From: Planctomycetota bacterium
Lineage (GTDB): Bacteria; Planctomycetota; UBA1135; GCA-002686595
Direction of reading: 5' to 3'
NCBI GenBank assembly: GCA_020638855.1
Contig: JACKHT010000001.1
Coordinates: 124,001 to 188,000 of the forward strand
Length of the DNA stretch: 64,000 nucleotides
A program made the position numbers and the translations under genes. The notes under the pieces were generated by a model. The model saw only the letters and a list, made by a program, of their open reading frames with translations. It searched no databases and was not told the origin of the DNA. Positions 25,414-34,744 of the stretch are shown here, piece by piece; the stretch's first letter is position 1; the number at the start of each line of letters is the position of its first letter.

Positions 25414-26972
25414 CAACGGTACCTCACGCGGCGCACGATCTGTTCGCCGTGGCACAACGTGCAACGCTCGATGCGCGGGCCGCTGGCGGCGGTCACGCCC
25501 CCACGCTTTTGACCGCCCTGGCTTTGCGGGAGGCCTGCATTGATGCTCTCGAGCGCGCCGGTTCCGCCGCATTGGCGGCACAGGTGGGCGACCCCGGGAA
25601 CCACATCAAAGATCCCCGAAAACTCGGCGAAGTAGGCCATGACCCACATGGCGCGCGCATCCAAGCTCATGGCCCCCCAGGTCTGGTTGCGTTCTTCGAC
25701 TTGGTCTTCGCGCCCGCGCAGGCCCACATTGGCGAGCCGCCGCTGGTTGGAAAGGTAGGCATCGACGCGCTTCTGGAAGTCGCTTTCCGGCGCGGTGGCT
25801 TTGGCCTTTTCCTTCTTGTCGAGTTCGTTGCGTTCCTTGGTCAATCCCGCCTGGGCGCGGTCGCTTCCCAAGAGCCAAGTGCCCGATCCGTACGTGGCCA
25901 CCTTGTAGGTGCCCCGTTTCCGCCCGCGGAACCACTCTTCGACGATTTCGGGGGTGATCCCCGGTGCGAGCGATTGCAAGTCCGCCGTCACCGCGCCTCG
26001 GACCGCACCCAGCAGATCCGAGTCCACGTAGGCCATCATCGCGTCAAACTGTGCATTGCGCGCGGCCTCGCGGCACAACTGGTTGCTCCGATAGAACCAA
26101 CGCGATGCGATGGTTTCCTTGACGACCCGCTCCTGGGTCTTGGCCACGAGCGCTTCCGCCTTGTTGATTTCGGCGGTCAGCTCGGTCTTTGGGTACGCCA
26201 CGCGGAAGGCCGCGATTTTCTCGAAGGCCTGGGGGAACAGCGAGCGGCGGCGCAACCGATCGATCTCCCGCAAGCGCTCGAGTTGGTCGGTTTGCAAGGC
26301 CTTGACCCCGGCCCGTTCGGCCGCCGTCTGCCAGGCGGTCGTGTCCTCGACTCCGGCCGCCAAGGCAACCGCCTGGGTGTAGTGCTGGACCGCATGGGGG
26401 AAGTCCAGGATCGACTCGCAGTACAGCGCCAAGTCCGCTTGCGAGTGGGCATCGTTGGGCTGCAAACGTGCCAAACCTTGGGCGTACAACTCCTCGGTTT
26501 GGTAGATCTCCAAAGCCGGAACCTGGCCTCCATCGTTGATCGAGACGACGCGGTTCTTGGGGACGACCTGGGTGGTGCCATCCACTTTGACCACGAAGTT
26601 GGGCCCCTCGCGCTCCAAGATCACACCCACCACTTCCATGCCGTTGACCAAGATCAGCCGCTGGACGTCCACCAACAACTCCTCGGCCTCCTCGGCGATG
26701 TAGCCCAATTGCCTGCGCAGGGCCTCGGCCTGGGGCGGGTCGAGAAACTGCCAAGGAACCATCACCACCCCGCCGGTGCGCGCCACTTGGAATTGGAAGC
26801 CGCCCGGCTCGTGCTCCAATAGGTATCCGACCGCGACGGACCCATCGGCCAAGTGCAACATGAGCGGCTGCCCCTCGGATCCAACCGCAGGCAACGGCGA
26901 CACTTGAGCGGCAGCAGAGCTCCCGAGTAGGGTCAGGGCGGCGAACCAAAGGATCGGCTTGGATAGGTTCAT
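25413..26972 (-). CDS. secreted TPR-like protein with paired CxxC motifs, unknown function
   Basis: The 519-residue protein has a signal peptide (ILWFAALTLLGSSAAAQ). Next come a beta-rich region (about 30-150) with two similar strands-rich units (GSVAVGYLLEHEPGGFQFQV, GMEVVGVILEREGPNFVVKV) and a helical TPR-like middle. Near the C terminus sit CRQCGGTGA and CTLCHG. These two cysteine pairs resemble half of a DnaJ-type zinc finger; CTLCH would also fit a heme site, so the ligand is uncertain. It follows the GspI-like gene by 11 nt and overlaps the parvulin gene by 1 nt. I do not recognise the family. Confidence 0.6.
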   Translation of the reverse strand: MNLSKPILWFAALTLLGSSAAAQVSPLPAVGSEGQPLMLHLADGSVAVGYLLEHEPGGFQFQVARTGGVVMVPWQFLDPPQAEALRRQLGYIAEEAEELLVDVQRLILVNGMEVVGVILEREGPNFVVKVDGTTQVVPKNRVVSINDGGQVPALEIYQTEELYAQGLARLQPNDAHSQADLALYCESILDFPHAVQHYTQAVALAAGVEDTTAWQTAAERAGVKALQTDQLERLREIDRLRRRSLFPQAFEKIAAFRVAYPKTELTAEINKAEALVAKTQERVVKETIASRWFYRSNQLCREAARNAQFDAMMAYVDSDLLGAVRGAVTADLQSLAPGITPEIVEEWFRGRKRGTYKVATYGSGTWLLGSDRAQAGLTKERNELDKKEKAKATAPESDFQKRVDAYLSNQRRLANVGLRGREDQVEERNQTWGAMSLDARAMWVMAYFAEFSGIFDVVPGVAHLCRQCGGTGALESINAGLPQSQGGQKRGGVTAASGPRIERCTLCHGEQIVRRVRYR

Positions 26973-26983
26973 GGGAACGGGCT

Positions 26984-27460
26984 TTAGGGTCTCTGTGGAC
27001 GGTCGAGGCGTCGACGCAAGCGCTCGGCAAAGGTCTGCTCGCGCAAGAGTCGTGTTTGGAAGGTATGGGCTTTGCGGACGCCCTGCTGGGTGAAGAAGAC
27101 TTCGACCCGCACCAGGAACTCCAACGGTCCGCCATCCTCCGCCAAGGGTCCCCCATCGATGGGTGTGGCGGTGGCATGGTAGTGCAAACGCTCGTCACCG
27201 GGCACCGGGAGGTCGCGCAGATCCTCGGGCAGGGCCGGGATTCCGTCGGGGCCCAAGGGGAACAGGCGCCCAGGAAGTTCTTGGGTGATGGCTTCGACCA
27301 AGTGGGCCGATTGGGTCTTGAGCACCGCTGCTTGGGACAGGGCGGCTCCAAACGTGAACAACCCGAGCACAGCGGTCATACCCAGGGTGAGCAGCCCCAC
27401 CGCCAGCATGACCTCGATCAGGGTGAAACCCCCGCGGGAGTTTTGGTTGGGCCGGATCAC
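26984..27460 (-). CDS. GspI-like minor pseudopilin
   Basis: The 158-residue protein has a type IV prepilin N terminus: a short basic leader, the cleavage/methylation site RGG-FTLIEV with Glu at +5, and a hydrophobic helix (MLAVGLLTLGMTAVLGLFTFG). The remaining part is short, like GspI. The start is GTG 27460, overlapping the GspJ-like stop in GTGA. The prepilin peptidase that would cut it is not encoded here. Position after GspJ-like and GspK-like genes supports the GspI reading, although gene order is reversed relative to the classic G-H-I-J-K. Confidence 0.75.
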   Translation of the reverse strand: MIRPNQNSRGGFTLIEVMLAVGLLTLGMTAVLGLFTFGAALSQAAVLKTQSAHLVEAITQELPGRLFPLGPDGIPALPEDLRDLPVPGDERLHYHATATPIDGGPLAEDGGPLEFLVRVEVFFTQQGVRKAHTFQTRLLREQTFAERLRRRLDRPQRP

Positions 27461-28638
27461 GGGGCTTCCTCCAGGCTGCGGGGCGCCGATCGGGCAGTGG
27501 GCAAGGTCACCAAGCGTTCCCCACGGAAACCAAAGTGCACCACCGTCCCAGACTTGTGGAGCCCCGGCAAAGTTCCGCGCTGGCCACGCTCGACGGCCAC
27601 ACGATCCCCGTTGCGCTGCAAGACGCGCATCCACTCGGCCCCAACGCGCAGGTAGGCGCCAGGCTCCACGTTCAGCCGTTCGCCGCGGCTGACGAGGATT
27701 TCGCGTTGCTCGCGATCCAAGGGGTCGACGAGCGTCGGCCTGCGCTCCAAATCGGCTGGCAGCTCCAGCTCCAGCACCAAGCGTACTCGGGTGGGCAAGA
27801 CGGGATACCCCTTGCGCCCGGAGGGAACCACGGCGGTAGCGTTTTGTTGCACGGCTTCGCGATCGGGGCGATCCAAGCCGCGCGCATCCCAAGCCAAGCG
27901 AGCCTGGCCGGGTCCGCTGCCCACGCTGGGGTCCAAATCGGTTTCCTCGCTGGACAACTCCAGCTCCCACCAAAGGATGCCGTCCCCGATGGCCTCCAAG
28001 GGTTCGGATTCCAGGTACGCCCCACCACGGGCAAAATCCGGCCGGAAGAACGAAGCGGTGGCGCCGGAATGTTCGCGCTGCTCGGCCCTGTACAAACGTC
28101 CCGTGGCTTCGAGATCGGTTCGTTCGGTTGGAAGCAAAACCCACAGGACTTCGGCCAACCCGGGGACGGGATCGCGCAGGGGCTCGGGCAAGTCCTTGGC
28201 TTCGATACCCGAAGCCGAACCCGTACCGAAGCCACCTTCGCTCCATTGCTGGCGCTGCTCTGGCGTCAATTCCTGAACGCCAAGTCGCAACCAATCTTGC
28301 TGGCTCGGTCGGCGCACCAAGCGCAGCCGAGGGTAGGCACGCTCCATGGCCGAATCACCCCCCAAATCGAAGGGTACCCATTCCACCACCAAGTCGCCCG
28401 TATGTCCGGGGTGGGTCGTGACCAAGTCGGTCGCCATCCGGTCGAGGATCGCTTGCACGCGCCCATAGCGCGAACGCGCATCCTCGGCGCGCGACCACAT
28501 GGTCAAGGTGACATCCACAAATCGTACGAGTGCGTACATGACAAACGACGCGAGCAAGACCGCAAGCAAGAGCTCGATCAAGGTCATGCCCGCCCGTCCC
28601 AACGGCTTGGGCTGGCTTTGGCGCTGGCGATCGATCAT
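27457..28638 (-). CDS. GspJ-like minor pseudopilin
   Basis: The 393-residue protein has the prepilin signal GRAG-MTLIELLLAV followed by a hydrophobic helix (LLASFVMYALVRFVD). It is longer than usual GspJ (about 200). Near the C terminus is a unit (YLRVGAEWMRVLQRNGDRV... then RGQRGTLPGLH, HKSGTVV) also seen several times in the adjacent GspK-like protein. ATG 28638 overlaps the GspK-like stop (ATGA), and its own stop overlaps the next start (GTGA). The four-base overlaps mark a tightly coupled pseudopilin set. Confidence 0.75.
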   Translation of the reverse strand: MIDRQRQSQPKPLGRAGMTLIELLLAVLLASFVMYALVRFVDVTLTMWSRAEDARSRYGRVQAILDRMATDLVTTHPGHTGDLVVEWVPFDLGGDSAMERAYPRLRLVRRPSQQDWLRLGVQELTPEQRQQWSEGGFGTGSASGIEAKDLPEPLRDPVPGLAEVLWVLLPTERTDLEATGRLYRAEQREHSGATASFFRPDFARGGAYLESEPLEAIGDGILWWELELSSEETDLDPSVGSGPGQARLAWDARGLDRPDREAVQQNATAVVPSGRKGYPVLPTRVRLVLELELPADLERRPTLVDPLDREQREILVSRGERLNVEPGAYLRVGAEWMRVLQRNGDRVAVERGQRGTLPGLHKSGTVVHFGFRGERLVTLPTARSAPRSLEEAP

Positions 28639-31600
28639 CGGTCCACGCTCCTCAGGGTCTCCGAAGGTGCATCGAAGCTCACACCAAACTGGCGCAGGCG
28701 CGGAGCGTACTTCCAGCTATGCGAAGTCCCAGTCAACAGGTCCACCGCACCGGGCTGGTAGCGCACATAGAAGCGTGCCTCCAGCGAATCCGACCAAACG
28801 CCAATCGGCCAGGTATCCCCCTGGGAGGGTTTGCCCTTGTCCCAATGGAACAACCCGGCAGTCTCCTCGGGGTCGGCGTCCCAAGGAAGGCTGGGGTCTC
28901 CGCGCAAGATGGCTTCCAAGGACACCCCGGGCAACGAATTCGGCTCCTCCTGGAAGAACCCTTGATCGAACAACGCGGCGCTCTGATCGACGCGCAGGCC
29001 CAAGTAGCCCATCTCGGGCTCGTCGCAGCGGTCCTGCCAGCGATCCCAATAGCGGAAGGGGAACAGAATCACCGCCGCCCCCGCCGAGTGCGCCGAAGCC
29101 GTTGTCCCGAAGCGGCCGCGGAACAACGCCGGCCCGCCGCCGTCGCGGGCTCCGGGTTGGAGCGAACCGCGCGGCATCCAGAGCACGTTGCCGTCCTTGC
29201 GGGTGTAGTGCAACAGCTCGCCGTCGACCAAGACCGTGCCCTGATCGGGAAAGTCGGCCGTCGACCAAACAGCGAGGAACTCGTCCTCGGCCGCCGCATC
29301 CTGCACGAGCACGGTCGCGCTCCAATCGGGCATCGGGTACAGGACGGTCTCGGCGCAATGGGGCGCGGGCTCAGTCCCTAGCAGGCCCCGCCCACCGGGT
29401 GCCAGATTCACCGTGCCGGTGTTCGCGTCGCGTTCGGTGTAGCACACGATCTCGTCGCCGATTCGGCCGAGCCCCGAGGCACCCGGCAAGAGCGCCATGG
29501 TCGCAAAGGTTCCAGGGACCTGGCCGCGGGCTGCGAACAGACCCGGGTGCACCAACAGCTGCGCGTCGCGCTCACCCATGTCGAGCGCCAGCACCAACCC
29601 AGCGCCCGCATTGGAGCCCGGTTGGAATCCTGCGACCAGGCCGCTGCCTTGCTCCATGGTGTCGAAGACCACTTCGTCGAGCACGATGGCGGCACCCGCC
29701 GCAGAACTCGAAGAACTGGCCACCGAAGTTCCGAAAGCCATCTGATCGATGCCCCGGGGTCGCTCGCCGCTGGGGAATTTGACGATGCGCGGAAGCAACC
29801 GGATGTCTTCGCCGGGCAGCGGTGCGTTCGACAGCGATACGCCGACCGGCAATCCGGAAGCGAGGGCGACATAGGAGCCGATCTCTCCGGCAGGGTAGTT
29901 TGCGAGCAATTCGGTGCCCGCTCGCGCCGCCTCCGCAACCAACTGGTGTTGGTAGGTGCGTTGCACATGTCGGTTGGGAGAGACAAAGGCACGCTGGACA
30001 ACGCTGGCCTGGACGCTCGACCCCTGGGCAGCACCTCCGTCCAAGAACACCGCATCGCCGGCGCCTGGCAACTGACCGTACCCGCCTTCCACCTCGAACA
30101 CGGGAACCACCAAGGTGCCGGCGTTGTGCATCTGGGCTTGGGTGTCGGCCACGCCCCGGAAGCGCATGATGTCCTGCACCGCGTCGGTCAGGGGGTAGTC
30201 CCCTTGCCCCGGCGACCCCAGCACAGAAGTCCACGTGTTGGCGAACCCCTGCCCCACCTGGGGCGCGGAAGCCACCGGCGCGGGGCTCGGGCTCACCGCA
30301 GGCGGCGGCAAGGGGCCCGAACCCCCGCCTCCACCGCCGCCACCACCTCCACCGGGCACTTGCGACTGAACCTGCTGCAACCGACCGGTGCCCAAAAGGG
30401 CCCCAAGCAGTTGGACCATGATCGGATCGATGCGCACCAGCTGCTGGAAACCGGTTTGCACCTGGTCATAGCGCACCCACTCGGTCCGTTCGCCGGCATC
30501 GGAGTGCGTAATCTGCGCAAAGCGCGCGGCCCCATTCGATTCTGGGAAGATGCCCGCATTGCTGACCGGGATCGAAATGGGGATGCAGTACAGACTACGG
30601 TCCATCTGCAGCGCCACATCGTTGCCGTTCACGTCGAGCGCTCCACCGTAATCCAGGATGAACGCGTGCGGTCCATCCAGGAAGGTCGCATCGATCTCGT
30701 TCTGGACCCCACGCGCGCTGACGATCAACTCGTTGCCGGTCTTGCCCGAATAGCGAATGACCTCCACACCACCGATCGGAGTGTTGTTGGGTTGGGCCGT
30801 GAGCAAACCCGAACCGAATTGGGTTCCACCCCAACCCTGGAGCAAGAGCGCGTAGCCGCCTTGGGCATGAAAGCCTTCGAGGGCCGCTTGCCCCTGGGGA
30901 TCTCCGGTTGGGTTGTCCGCGACGGCCAAAACCAACGGGCTCAAGTTGTCCTTCTCGATGCCTCGCAAGAACAGGCCGAAGGCACCCGCGGGCGAAATGG
31001 CATCTTGGTTGCCAGCGCCCCCCACATCCATGACCCGAGCAACTCGGAAGGAGCCCACTTCGCCCACCAACTGGCCTTGGCCACTGGGTAGGTCGCTGCG
31101 CAAGGGAATCGAATAGCCGTAGTGCTCCACCAGGGTACCCGCAGGGTGGTTGCCCCGCACCGTTCCGTCGGCAAGCCCGACCGGTACCGCACTCGGATCC
31201 AAGTCTTGCGTCCGCCGATGGCGGGCCAGGCGGCCGCCGAAACCAGCCATGCGCCCGGTGGATTGGTACACGCACTGCAAGGTCGAAGGGCCTTGCAACA
31301 CGTACTCGACCAACTCCGAACCGACGCGGGCTACGCCTTGTGCCGGGAATCCTTCGGTCGAGTCGACGACGATGGTGGAATCGGACTCGTTCAGGGGTTG
31401 GGTGGTGCGGGTTAGCCCCGAAACGGTCACGCCCTGCCGCAGTCCATCCAGGGTCAAGTCCATTTGGGTGGGCCGGTTGCCGCGCACCGCGAACTGGATG
31501 TGGCCCCACACGGTCGGGGCGATGCTTGGCCCTGCTTGGGCGACGGGTACTCGAACGCGCGCCACTTCCTCGAAGGGCGTGGCGGGATGGTCCCCAAACG

Positions 31601-33713
31601 AATCGAGCACCGTGAGCTCCAAGCCCTCGTCTTGGAAGGCGAGTCGGATGCGATCCGTGCGCGGGTCCCCCATGTTGACGTCGAGCACCGTGCCTTCGGC
31701 AGCGCCCAGGAGCCGCATCCAGAAACCAACTCCGATCCCCGGCAACAGCAAGGTGTTCGGCGGGATCCACGAAACGGGCTGCTTGCTTGGATCCAAAATC
31801 AGCGGCTGGTCGCCCACCAAACGCCCTTCTGGATCGCTGGTTTCGTAGTCAAAGTGCAGGACCCGGCCACGGTTTTGCTGGGTGCCTCCGACCCTTGCGG
31901 GCCACAGCTGGGCCCACCCATCGGGATCCCGGCTCGCGAACACGTGATCGACCGGTTCGCCTTCGAGTTCGCTGTTCGAATCGTCTTGCTTGGTCACCCC
32001 GGGGATGTACACCGTCCCCCCGCGGGTCCCCATCTGCAGGTACGCCCGCGAAGGTGGCACCGCTTCGCCATCGTAGGGGCTGGTCGCTCGCGGCCCGGTC
32101 ATCCACCAGGGAGCATCGCGATCGAGGATCAAACCCCGCTCGAAGTCCGCTTGGCGATGGAAGAGCGCCAAGAGCGGGCGTTGGGGGATCACGCGCTCGA
32201 CCACCTCGCGCCGGCGGAAGACTCGCTCCAGACCATTCTCGGCCTGAACCGAAGCACGCAGATCCATGCGGTAGACGTCCTTCGAGGTGAACGAGAACGG
32301 CATGGTTCCGTAGCTCAGCCGCGCGTCGTTGGCATTCAGCCCATTGATGTAAAGGGCCAGGGCATCTTCGCTCGAGACTATCGGGGCCGGCTCCTCTTCG
32401 TTGGGATTCGCAGCCGGTCCGGGGGCGCGCTCCAGCCCAGCCGCCGGCAAGACCAAGCGCCGCAGGAAGTCCTCGCGATCGGCAAAGGGCCGGGCTTGCA
32501 GCACCGCCGCCACCAGCGATTGCGCTTCGCGCGTGGTGATGCGCTCGCTCCGCCCCAAGAGCGAGAGATTCTCGAAGAGCGTCTCCAAGACCCGCGGCGA
32601 AGCCGTGTTGATGTTGACGGGCCGCCGAATCAACGCCGCGATGGTGGTGTTGGACGAACGGTAATCGTGCTCGAGCACCCGGTTGATGGCAACCGCCCCA
32701 CCATTCCAGGCGGTTACGTAACGGATTTCCGCGAACCCATCGCCCTCGATCCGGACCGTCGTTCCGGGCCCCAAGTAGCGGCCGGTTTCCGCGCGCAGCC
32801 ATATCGTCTCGCCGGCCACCACGTCGTTTTGGAGCCGCTCGGGGCGTTGCCATGTCGCGCCGGTACCCTGGTCGATGTAGGTCGTATGGGTCGCGGCCAG
32901 TGCTTCGCGCCAGTCTCCGGCCCCCATGGGCATGCGCGCATAGTTCCCCACATCGCGCAGCTCTTCCATGGCATCGAAGCGATAGAGCTCGCCCTCGGGG
33001 CCTTGCAAGCAACGCCGATCGAGCATGGCGTAGATGCGCTGGTCGATCATCGGCGCACCGAAGGCGTGCGAGCTCGGGGGCAACGGCCCCTGGGTCTGCC
33101 AAGTCTGATCGACTTTCTTGGCATCCAGGCCGCGAGTCAGGCCCGTCAATTGGATGCCACCCTGGCCACTAGTCAGGCCCTCGTAGCGGATCCACTCGCC
33201 GTCCACCAAGACCACGCCACCGGTTGGTTCGAGCTTGCCGGCCCCTGCGATTTGGGCTTTGGTGGCCCCCTCTTCGAGCACCTCGGCCAAGCGGGTGTGC
33301 CAGCCCAAGAGGTTTGCCAGAACCTGGGGCGACGCGCTGTTGAGGTCGATCCGCCCCGCCTCATCTTCCACTTGCACTCCCCATAGGACCCCTTGGTCCC
33401 CGGCCCCCAACGAGCCGTCGAGATCGGCGAGCAATTCGGCGTTCGAGTCGGAGTCGGGGGTCGGGTCCAGGGCGGGGTGGCTGACGCCCAAACGGGCGTG
33501 GGCCGCCGCGCTCGCGGCCTGCAAGGTCAGCTCTGCCTGAGCCCCGTCGGCAGCCAGGGCTCCCTGCCGGGTGGCATCGCGCGAGCCGGTCAAGAACGGA
33601 GCGCTCAACACCAACAGCGCCAGCAGTACAAACAGCACGGCCAGGAGCACGACCCCCTGGCTGGAGTTGGAAATCCGGCGCTCGGGCGCCCTTTTGCTGG
33701 GGAAGGCTTTCAT
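28635..33713 (-). CDS. giant GspK-like pseudopilin (1692 aa)
   Basis: The N terminus is GspK-like: a basic leader, SSQGVVLLAVLFVLLALLVLS, and soon after VEDEAGRIDLNSAS, the hallmark of the GspK first domain; VNINTASPRVLETLFENL follows in the second domain. Classical GspK ends at about 320 residues, but this protein continues for over 1000 more. The extension is beta-rich and includes a LamG-like stretch (about 31430-31700), five copies of a G-E-x3-Y...RG unit, and a Gly/Pro-rich linker (11 consecutive Gly near 30330-30360). Glu at +5 of the mature helix is absent, as usual for GspK. ATG 33713 is set by the ATGA overlap with the GspH-like gene; the frame is open to 34292. It would sit at the pseudopilus tip and expose a large domain. 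Confidence 0.75.
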   Translation of the reverse strand: MKAFPSKRAPERRISNSSQGVVLLAVLFVLLALLVLSAPFLTGSRDATRQGALAADGAQAELTLQAASAAAHARLGVSHPALDPTPDSDSNAELLADLDGSLGAGDQGVLWGVQVEDEAGRIDLNSASPQVLANLLGWHTRLAEVLEEGATKAQIAGAGKLEPTGGVVLVDGEWIRYEGLTSGQGGIQLTGLTRGLDAKKVDQTWQTQGPLPPSSHAFGAPMIDQRIYAMLDRRCLQGPEGELYRFDAMEELRDVGNYARMPMGAGDWREALAATHTTYIDQGTGATWQRPERLQNDVVAGETIWLRAETGRYLGPGTTVRIEGDGFAEIRYVTAWNGGAVAINRVLEHDYRSSNTTIAALIRRPVNINTASPRVLETLFENLSLLGRSERITTREAQSLVAAVLQARPFADREDFLRRLVLPAAGLERAPGPAANPNEEEPAPIVSSEDALALYINGLNANDARLSYGTMPFSFTSKDVYRMDLRASVQAENGLERVFRRREVVERVIPQRPLLALFHRQADFERGLILDRDAPWWMTGPRATSPYDGEAVPPSRAYLQMGTRGGTVYIPGVTKQDDSNSELEGEPVDHVFASRDPDGWAQLWPARVGGTQQNRGRVLHFDYETSDPEGRLVGDQPLILDPSKQPVSWIPPNTLLLPGIGVGFWMRLLGAAEGTVLDVNMGDPRTDRIRLAFQDEGLELTVLDSFGDHPATPFEEVARVRVPVAQAGPSIAPTVWGHIQFAVRGNRPTQMDLTLDGLRQGVTVSGLTRTTQPLNESDSTIVVDSTEGFPAQGVARVGSELVEYVLQGPSTLQCVYQSTGRMAGFGGRLARHRRTQDLDPSAVPVGLADGTVRGNHPAGTLVEHYGYSIPLRSDLPSGQGQLVGEVGSFRVARVMDVGGAGNQDAISPAGAFGLFLRGIEKDNLSPLVLAVADNPTGDPQGQAALEGFHAQGGYALLLQGWGGTQFGSGLLTAQPNNTPIGGVEVIRYSGKTGNELIVSARGVQNEIDATFLDGPHAFILDYGGALDVNGNDVALQMDRSLYCIPISIPVSNAGIFPESNGAARFAQITHSDAGERTEWVRYDQVQTGFQQLVRIDPIMVQLLGALLGTGRLQQVQSQVPGGGGGGGGGGGSGPLPPPAVSPSPAPVASAPQVGQGFANTWTSVLGSPGQGDYPLTDAVQDIMRFRGVADTQAQMHNAGTLVVPVFEVEGGYGQLPGAGDAVFLDGGAAQGSSVQASVVQRAFVSPNRHVQRTYQHQLVAEAARAGTELLANYPAGEIGSYVALASGLPVGVSLSNAPLPGEDIRLLPRIVKFPSGERPRGIDQMAFGTSVASSSSSAAGAAIVLDEVVFDTMEQGSGLVAGFQPGSNAGAGLVLALDMGERDAQLLVHPGLFAARGQVPGTFATMALLPGASGLGRIGDEIVCYTERDANTGTVNLAPGGRGLLGTEPAPHCAETVLYPMPDWSATVLVQDAAAEDEFLAVWSTADFPDQGTVLVDGELLHYTRKDGNVLWMPRGSLQPGARDGGGPALFRGRFGTTASAHSAGAAVILFPFRYWDRWQDRCDEPEMGYLGLRVDQSAALFDQGFFQEEPNSLPGVSLEAILRGDPSLPWDADPEETAGLFHWDKGKPSQGDTWPIGVWSDSLEARFYVRYQPGAVDLLTGTSHSWKYAPRLRQFGVSFDAPSETLRSVDR

Positions 33714-34744
33714 TCGACCGTCCCCTGCAAACCGACCACGATCGAATCTTCTCGACCGTCCGGGAGCAGCCAACGAACCTTCGGAGGCGTGGCGTGTACC
33801 AAAGGATCGAGCGCGCCGTTGGGCCCGAACACGATTTCCGTGGGCGACTCTGGGTGGAAACGCGCTTGCCCCGGCAACGGCCGCGCCGGTAGGTCTTCGA
33901 TCACAGCCACCACCAAGCGGTCGATCGACCCAAGGAAGGGGGCCTGCCGGTCGGAGATCCAGATCCTTGCGGGGCCCAACCAAACGGGCCCCTGTTCGGG
34001 GGTTCGCGCCCGTTCGATGCCGTCGACCCGGATGCTGAGCGCGCGGCGATCGTAGGCGACTTCGACCAAACGCCAGACGCCCGGTTCGAACAACCCCCCT
34101 TCGGTTTCGACGCGTACGCGCGGCCCACGGATGGGCGCGCCCGAATCGGACGGAGTGGCCACCCGGAACTCCGCGCCGAGGGCCCCGAAGTTGGAAAGGG
34201 CCAAAACCAGACCATCGCCCATGCGCAAGAGCAGGGCAGACTTCGCGACTTCGACCCGCACCGCGAGTCGAATCGAAAAGCCCTCGGACCAATCGAATGC
34301 GCCGTCCTCTGCCAAGTTGATCTGCAACTCGGCCTCCCCACGGGCCTGGGCCAAATCGAGGGCTTGACCTTCAAACCCCACCGGGGTCAGCGGCACATCA
34401 TCGGATCCCATCCACACGGCGGGTAGATCACCGCCTCCACCGAGCTCGGCATCTTCGAATTGCCACGTCCCCACGGTGCGCAGTACCTGGGCCGTGACTT
34501 CCGAAGTGGTCAGGTCGCACAGTACGCGGGCCGGAGCACTTTGGGCGGCCGCCGAGCGTTGGGCGAGGCGACAGGTGTCCTCCAAGAGTCCCGCCACCGC
34601 CCTTTCGGCCGGGGCCAGGCCAGCTAGCATGCCCACCCCAGTCCCCACCAGGATCCCGATCAACCCCATCACAAGCAGCAACTCGACCAGGGTGAAACCC
34701 GATCGACCCGTGTGTCGGAGCTGCTTGCCATGGGATTGGATCAC
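33710..34744 (-). CDS. GspH-like pseudopilin fused to a LamG/concanavalin-like domain
   Basis: The prepilin site is GRSG-FTLVELLLVMGLIG, with Glu +5 and a hydrophobic helix. The first 100 or so residues resemble GspH (AERAVAGLLEDTCRLAQRSAAAQSAP). Residues about 110-310 look like a LamG/concanavalin fold: GFSIRLAVRVE, GDGLVLALSN, GVWRLVEVAYDRRALSIRVDG and an IWISDRQAPFLGSIDRL end. Such folds often bind glycans or proteins. GTG 34744 overlaps the GspG-like stop (GTGA), and the stop overlaps the GspK-like start. The fold call is by pattern only. Confidence 0.65.
   Translation of the reverse strand: MIQSHGKQLRHTGRSGFTLVELLLVMGLIGILVGTGVGMLAGLAPAERAVAGLLEDTCRLAQRSAAAQSAPARVLCDLTTSEVTAQVLRTVGTWQFEDAELGGGGDLPAVWMGSDDVPLTPVGFEGQALDLAQARGEAELQINLAEDGAFDWSEGFSIRLAVRVEVAKSALLLRMGDGLVLALSNFGALGAEFRVATPSDSGAPIRGPRVRVETEGGLFEPGVWRLVEVAYDRRALSIRVDGIERARTPEQGPVWLGPARIWISDRQAPFLGSIDRLVVAVIEDLPARPLPGQARFHPESPTEIVFGPNGALDPLVHATPPKVRWLLPDGREDSIVVGLQGTVE

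Noticed and set aside
31464..33386. Long plus-strand frame (640 codons) opposite the GspK-like gene
   Set aside because: It is an antisense shadow: composition is Arg/Gly/Pro-rich with no domains, and the minus frame has a clear prepilin signal and GspK motifs.
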